Source of the DNA: Hymenobacter montanus
Lineage (GTDB): Bacteria > Bacteroidota > Bacteroidia > Cytophagales > Hymenobacteraceae
Assembly: GCF_014699115.1 (NCBI RefSeq)
Contig: NZ_JACXAD010000005.1
Span: 124,001-188,000 of the forward strand
DNA length: 64,000 nt
Direction: 5' to 3'
In this document: positions 61,450-64,000 of the stretch, in pieces
Layout of the letters: each line of letters starts with the position of its first letter
Numbering within the stretch: position 1 is the first letter of the stretch
Notes under the pieces: generated by a model
What the model was told of the DNA's origin: nothing
What the model saw: only the letters and a program-made list of their open reading frames with translations
Database searches by the model: none
Made by a program: the position numbers and the translations under genes

Positions 61450-62547
61450 CTACTCGTAGCGCAGCTCTCCCGACTCCACCCGCAGCGTCACGCCGCGCGC
61501 AGCCGTAAGGTGGCCGGCAACCTGCGCCACATAGCCGCTGGCTTGCAGCGAGGCTACCACCGCCGCGGCGCTGGCTTCTTCGGTCACGAGCAGCATACCG
61601 GTGCCCATGTTCCAGTAGAGGTAAGCCGTTTCGGGGCTGAGTCCGCCGATTTCGCAGAGGCGCTGCATGGCGGGCAGAGGGGCGAACAAATTGTCGAGTA
61701 CCGCGCCGAGGCCGTTTTTGAGCACGCGCTGGAAATTGTCGGCCACGCCGCCCCCAGTGATGTGGGCAGCCCCGTGCAAGGGCAGGCCGGCGTCGAGCAG
61801 GGCGGCCACCCCGGGCGAGTAGATGAGCGAGGGCGCCAGCAGGGCCTCGCCCCAGGTGGCGTACTGGTCGGCATCGGCCCCGTCGTAGGGGGCTTCGTGC
61901 CAGTTGTCGCCAAGTACTTTTTGCAGGGTTTTACGGGCCAGCGAGTACCCATTGGAGCGAAACGAGGGCGACTGCAGGGCCACTACCGCCATACCGGCCT
62001 CGGCGGTGTGCCCGCTCAGGGGGCGCGCCAGGCTCGGGTGCAGGCTGCCAATGGCCGTCGAGCACCAGTTGAAGTTCATAGCCGCGCCCGGCCAGCCGCC
62101 GATGCGGTTGCCGAGCTCCGCGATTTCACCCCCCGTGATGGCAATTTGGGCGAAGTTGCAGGCATCGTGCAGGCCGCGCATCAGCTGGTCGACCACTCCG
62201 TAGTCGAGGTGGTTCACGTCGATGATGTTGGAAAGGTTGGTGGGCACGAAGCCGGCCACGATGAGGTCGTCGGCCGTCATGGCCACGAGGTCGAAGCCGA
62301 GGGTATCGTAGCGGCCCACGCGCTCGGCTACTTCGATTTTGGTGCCGATGCCGTCGGAGCTGATGCCGAGGCGGGCATTGCCGAAGCGAATTTCGTTGGC
62401 GAAACCGCCGTCGAGGTCCTGGGCGGCTTCGCCGGGCTTACCGGCGCGGTTGGCGAAGGTCTTTTTGGCCCAGCCGTAGGCGTTGCGGGAAGCGGCGTTG
62501 CCGGCTTCGATGGAGTAGCCAGCGGGGTTTTCGGGGGAAGCGGACAT
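61450..62547 (-). CDS. purM: Phosphoribosylformylglycinamidine cyclo-ligase
   Basis: A 365-residue ATP-dependent enzyme of purine synthesis that closes the imidazole ring to form AIR. Blocks are ISSDGIGTKIEVAERVGRYD (ATP-binding), AMTADDLIVAGFVPTNLSNI, ITGGEIAELGNRIGGW and HITGGGVADNFQRVL. ATG 62547 (MSASPENPAGYSIEAGN) is chosen over an upstream codon at 62598. purF lies 197 bp upstream on the same strand, so the two purine genes are neighbours, although a short palindromic repeat separates them. Confidence 0.94.
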   Translation of the reverse strand: MSASPENPAGYSIEAGNAASRNAYGWAKKTFANRAGKPGEAAQDLDGGFANEIRFGNARLGISSDGIGTKIEVAERVGRYDTLGFDLVAMTADDLIVAGFVPTNLSNIIDVNHLDYGVVDQLMRGLHDACNFAQIAITGGEIAELGNRIGGWPGAAMNFNWCSTAIGSLHPSLARPLSGHTAEAGMAVVALQSPSFRSNGYSLARKTLQKVLGDNWHEAPYDGADADQYATWGEALLAPSLIYSPGVAALLDAGLPLHGAAHITGGGVADNFQRVLKNGLGAVLDNLFAPLPAMQRLCEIGGLSPETAYLYWNMGTGMLLVTEEASAAAVVASLQASGYVAQVAGHLTAARGVTLRVESGELRYE

Positions 62548-62562
62548 GGGGAGTGAGTTGAA

Positions 62563-62620
62563 CGCAACGCCCCTCCCTGGAAAGGAGGGGATGTTCAAGC
62601 TAATAGCTCGAACGGAGGTG
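62563..62620. repeat. Short palindrome between purF and purM
   Basis: CGCCCCTCCCTGGAAAGGAGGGG (62568-62590) followed by GTTCAAGCTAATAGCTCGAAC (about 62593-62613) gives two adjacent small stems. The first resembles the CTCACCCCCGGCCCC family in reduced form. Confidence 0.5.
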
Positions 62621-62744
62621 GGTTGATTCGTTGAACGAGGTTAGAACGACTAAAACAATGGCCCCAAACGGCGCGGACGGCTTCAACCATTCCTCGCTTA
62701 GTGCCACTTCCTTGCCCCTTCTGGGGCAGGGAAGTATCGTTTCC

Positions 62745-64000
62745 TTAGTGTTCCGTTGGAGCGGGGGCCTTAGCGCTTACCGACCGGCTGTTTTTGCTTT
62801 TCCCGGAGCGGTGGCTGGCCCGCTCCTCCTGCACGTGGCGCAGGTAGTGGGTTACGTCGCCAGTGGGGTACTTGCCCGAGAAGCAGGCAAAGCAGCTGCC
62901 GCCGTGGCCCTTCTCTGCTGAAAACAACTCCTGCAAGTCTTCCAGGTCCTGGTAGATTACCCGGTCGGCTTCGATGTAGCGGCAGATTTCGTCTTCGGAA
63001 TAGTTGGCCGCGATGAGCTCGGTGCTCATGGCCATGTCGATGCCGTAGATGCAGGGCGACACGATGGGCGGGGCGCTGGAGATGAAGTAGACTTCGGCCG
63101 CCCCGGCGTCGCGCAGCAGGCGCACGATGCGGCGCGAGGTGGTGCCGCGCACGATGCTGTCGTCGACCACGGCCACCTTCTTGCCTTCGACGAACTCGCG
63201 GATGGGATTGAGCTTTTTCTTCACCACGTCTTCGCGCCCGGCCTGCGTAGCCACGATGAACGAGCGGCCCATGTGGTTGTTTTTCACCAGGGCCCGCCGG
63301 TAGGGCACCCCAATGGCCTCGGCCAGCCCCGAAGCCGCGAAGTAGCCGGAGGAAGGCACGTCAATCACCATATCGGGGCGGAGGCCGGCGTCGGCCACTT
63401 TGCGGGCCAGGCGCTTGCCGAGGCGCACCCGCTCGCGAGCTACCAGGCGGCCGTGAATGGTGGAGTCTTCGCGGGCAAAATAGATTTGTTCGAACGCGCA
63501 AAAGGCCTTGGGCAACTCGTGCGGGTTTTTGTAGTGGACCTCAAAGTTGTTGTCGATGAAGATGGCCTGGCCGGGGCCCACGTTTTTCACGAATTCAAAG
63601 TCCAGGAAATCAAAGCAGGTGCTTTCCGAAGCGAATGCGTACACGGGCCCGGCGGCCGTGTCGCGGCGCCCCATCACCAGCGGCCGGATGCCGAGCGGGT
63701 CGGTGAAGGCCAGCAGGCCGTGCCCGGCGATGAGGGTGATGGTAGCGTAGGCGCCCTCGACCAGCTCCTGAGTGGTTTCGACGGCGTCGAAAATGTCGAC
63801 GACCGAAAGGTTGTCGAGGTTTTTCACGCGCAGCTCCGAGGCGAAGGTGTACATGATCAGCTCCAGGTCGTTCGTGGTTTTGGGCAGCACGTGGTACTTG
63901 TCGTGCAGGCGCCGGGCCACGTCGCGGAAGTTGATGACGTTGCCATTGTGCACCATGGCCAGGCCGAAGGGGTAGCTGGTGGTGAACGGCTGGGCCAGGT
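62745..64000 (-). CDS. purF: Amidophosphoribosyltransferase, 5' end outside the window
   Basis: The first committed enzyme of purine synthesis: PRPP plus glutamine gives phosphoribosylamine. The frame is open to the window edge; FTTSYPFGLAMVHNGNVINF is in the glutaminase domain, so roughly the first 100 residues, including the catalytic Cys, are missing. Visible are YATITLIAGHGLLAFTDPLG and IRPLVMGRR, SESTCFDFLDFEFVKNVGPG, DMVIDVPSSGYFAASGLAEA, the PRPP-binding VAVVDDSIVRGTTSRRIVRL and the cysteine-rich SCFACFSGKYPTGDVTHYL. The C-terminus has a Ser/Lys-rich tail. It lies upstream of purM on the same strand. Confidence 0.95.
   Translation of the reverse strand, partial: LAQPFTTSYPFGLAMVHNGNVINFRDVARRLHDKYHVLPKTTNDLELIMYTFASELRVKNLDNLSVVDIFDAVETTQELVEGAYATITLIAGHGLLAFTDPLGIRPLVMGRRDTAAGPVYAFASESTCFDFLDFEFVKNVGPGQAIFIDNNFEVHYKNPHELPKAFCAFEQIYFAREDSTIHGRLVARERVRLGKRLARKVADAGLRPDMVIDVPSSGYFAASGLAEAIGVPYRRALVKNNHMGRSFIVATQAGREDVVKKKLNPIREFVEGKKVAVVDDSIVRGTTSRRIVRLLRDAGAAEVYFISSAPPIVSPCIYGIDMAMSTELIAANYSEDEICRYIEADRVIYQDLEDLQELFSAEKGHGGSCFACFSGKYPTGDVTHYLRHVQEERASHRSGKSKNSRSVSAKAPAPTEH

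Noticed and set aside
1-64000. tRNA, rRNA or CRISPR loci
   Set aside because: No cloverleaf-like sequence, rRNA motif or regularly spaced direct repeat was noticed by reading. A covariance search was not possible here, so a missed tRNA cannot be fully excluded.

Overview
The window comes from a high-GC Bacteroidota chromosome, most likely Hymenobacter or a close relative. The evidence is type IX secretion (T9SS) C-terminal sorting domains, a Bacteroidota-type promoter (TTG, 20 bp, TAnnTTTG), RHS remnants of the Cytophagales kind, no strong Shine-Dalgarno sequences, and about 60-65% GC broken by AT-rich islands. I did not recognise any tRNA, rRNA or CRISPR array.

Layout. 1-6.2 kb: a frameshifted alpha-2-macroglobulin tail, a LysR/YeiH-type pair, a CLC antiporter with fluoride-type signatures, a small conserved protein, a nested palindromic repeat and a TIGR04282-type transferase. 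6.2-9.3 kb: AT-rich flank and an orphan Wzz-like protein. 9.3-13.3 kb: oxidative pentose phosphate genes gnd-zwf-pgl. 13.3-18.9 kb: an AT-rich island of small immunity-like genes, a broken OmpH/Skp gene with a second 5' fragment, and an RHS remnant; it looks like a graveyard of polymorphic-toxin immunity genes. 19-24.5 kb: minus-strand kaiC-kaiB-kaiB-histidine kinase-response regulator, followed by rpiA. 24.8-27.2 kb: a small HTH-like protein, a sorting-domain-only protein and fbaA.

27.3-38.3 kb: the most unusual locus. Seven minus-strand genes encode a lipoprotein with a degenerate VWA-like motif, a small membrane protein, a tubulin/FtsZ-like GTPase, a 1130-residue protein with a C-terminal actin/Hsp70-like ATPase, a proline-rich secreted or anchored membrane protein, a MotA/ExbB/ZorA-like channel with a long coiled-coil tail, and a MotB/OmpA/ZorB-like partner. 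Two kinds of cytoskeletal NTPase are thus linked to an ion-driven stator. It may be an envelope-remodelling or defence machine.

39-53 kb: a SMI1/KNR4-like orphan, an IS1 pseudogene, a porin, a ferredoxin reductase with its ferredoxin, a two-domain NTF2-like protein, a KdsC-like phosphatase, two divergent NarL-type regulators (one with a damaged receiver), a DUF1345 membrane protein, pncB and a T9SS surface protein. 53-54.7 kb: an IS5-family element inside MITE-like repeats. 54.9-61.2 kb: two paralogous secreted proteins and a 1142-residue T9SS protein that combines a VWA-like fold with an R-S-E-type ADP-ribosyltransferase domain. 61.4-64 kb: purM and a 5'-truncated purF.

Themes. The pentose phosphate genes and the Kai operon share the neighbourhood. 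Palindromic and low-complexity inverted repeats fill many gaps, including nearly every gap in the cytoskeletal cluster. Starts were moved to internal ATGs where a signal peptide, lipobox or family N-terminus supported it.
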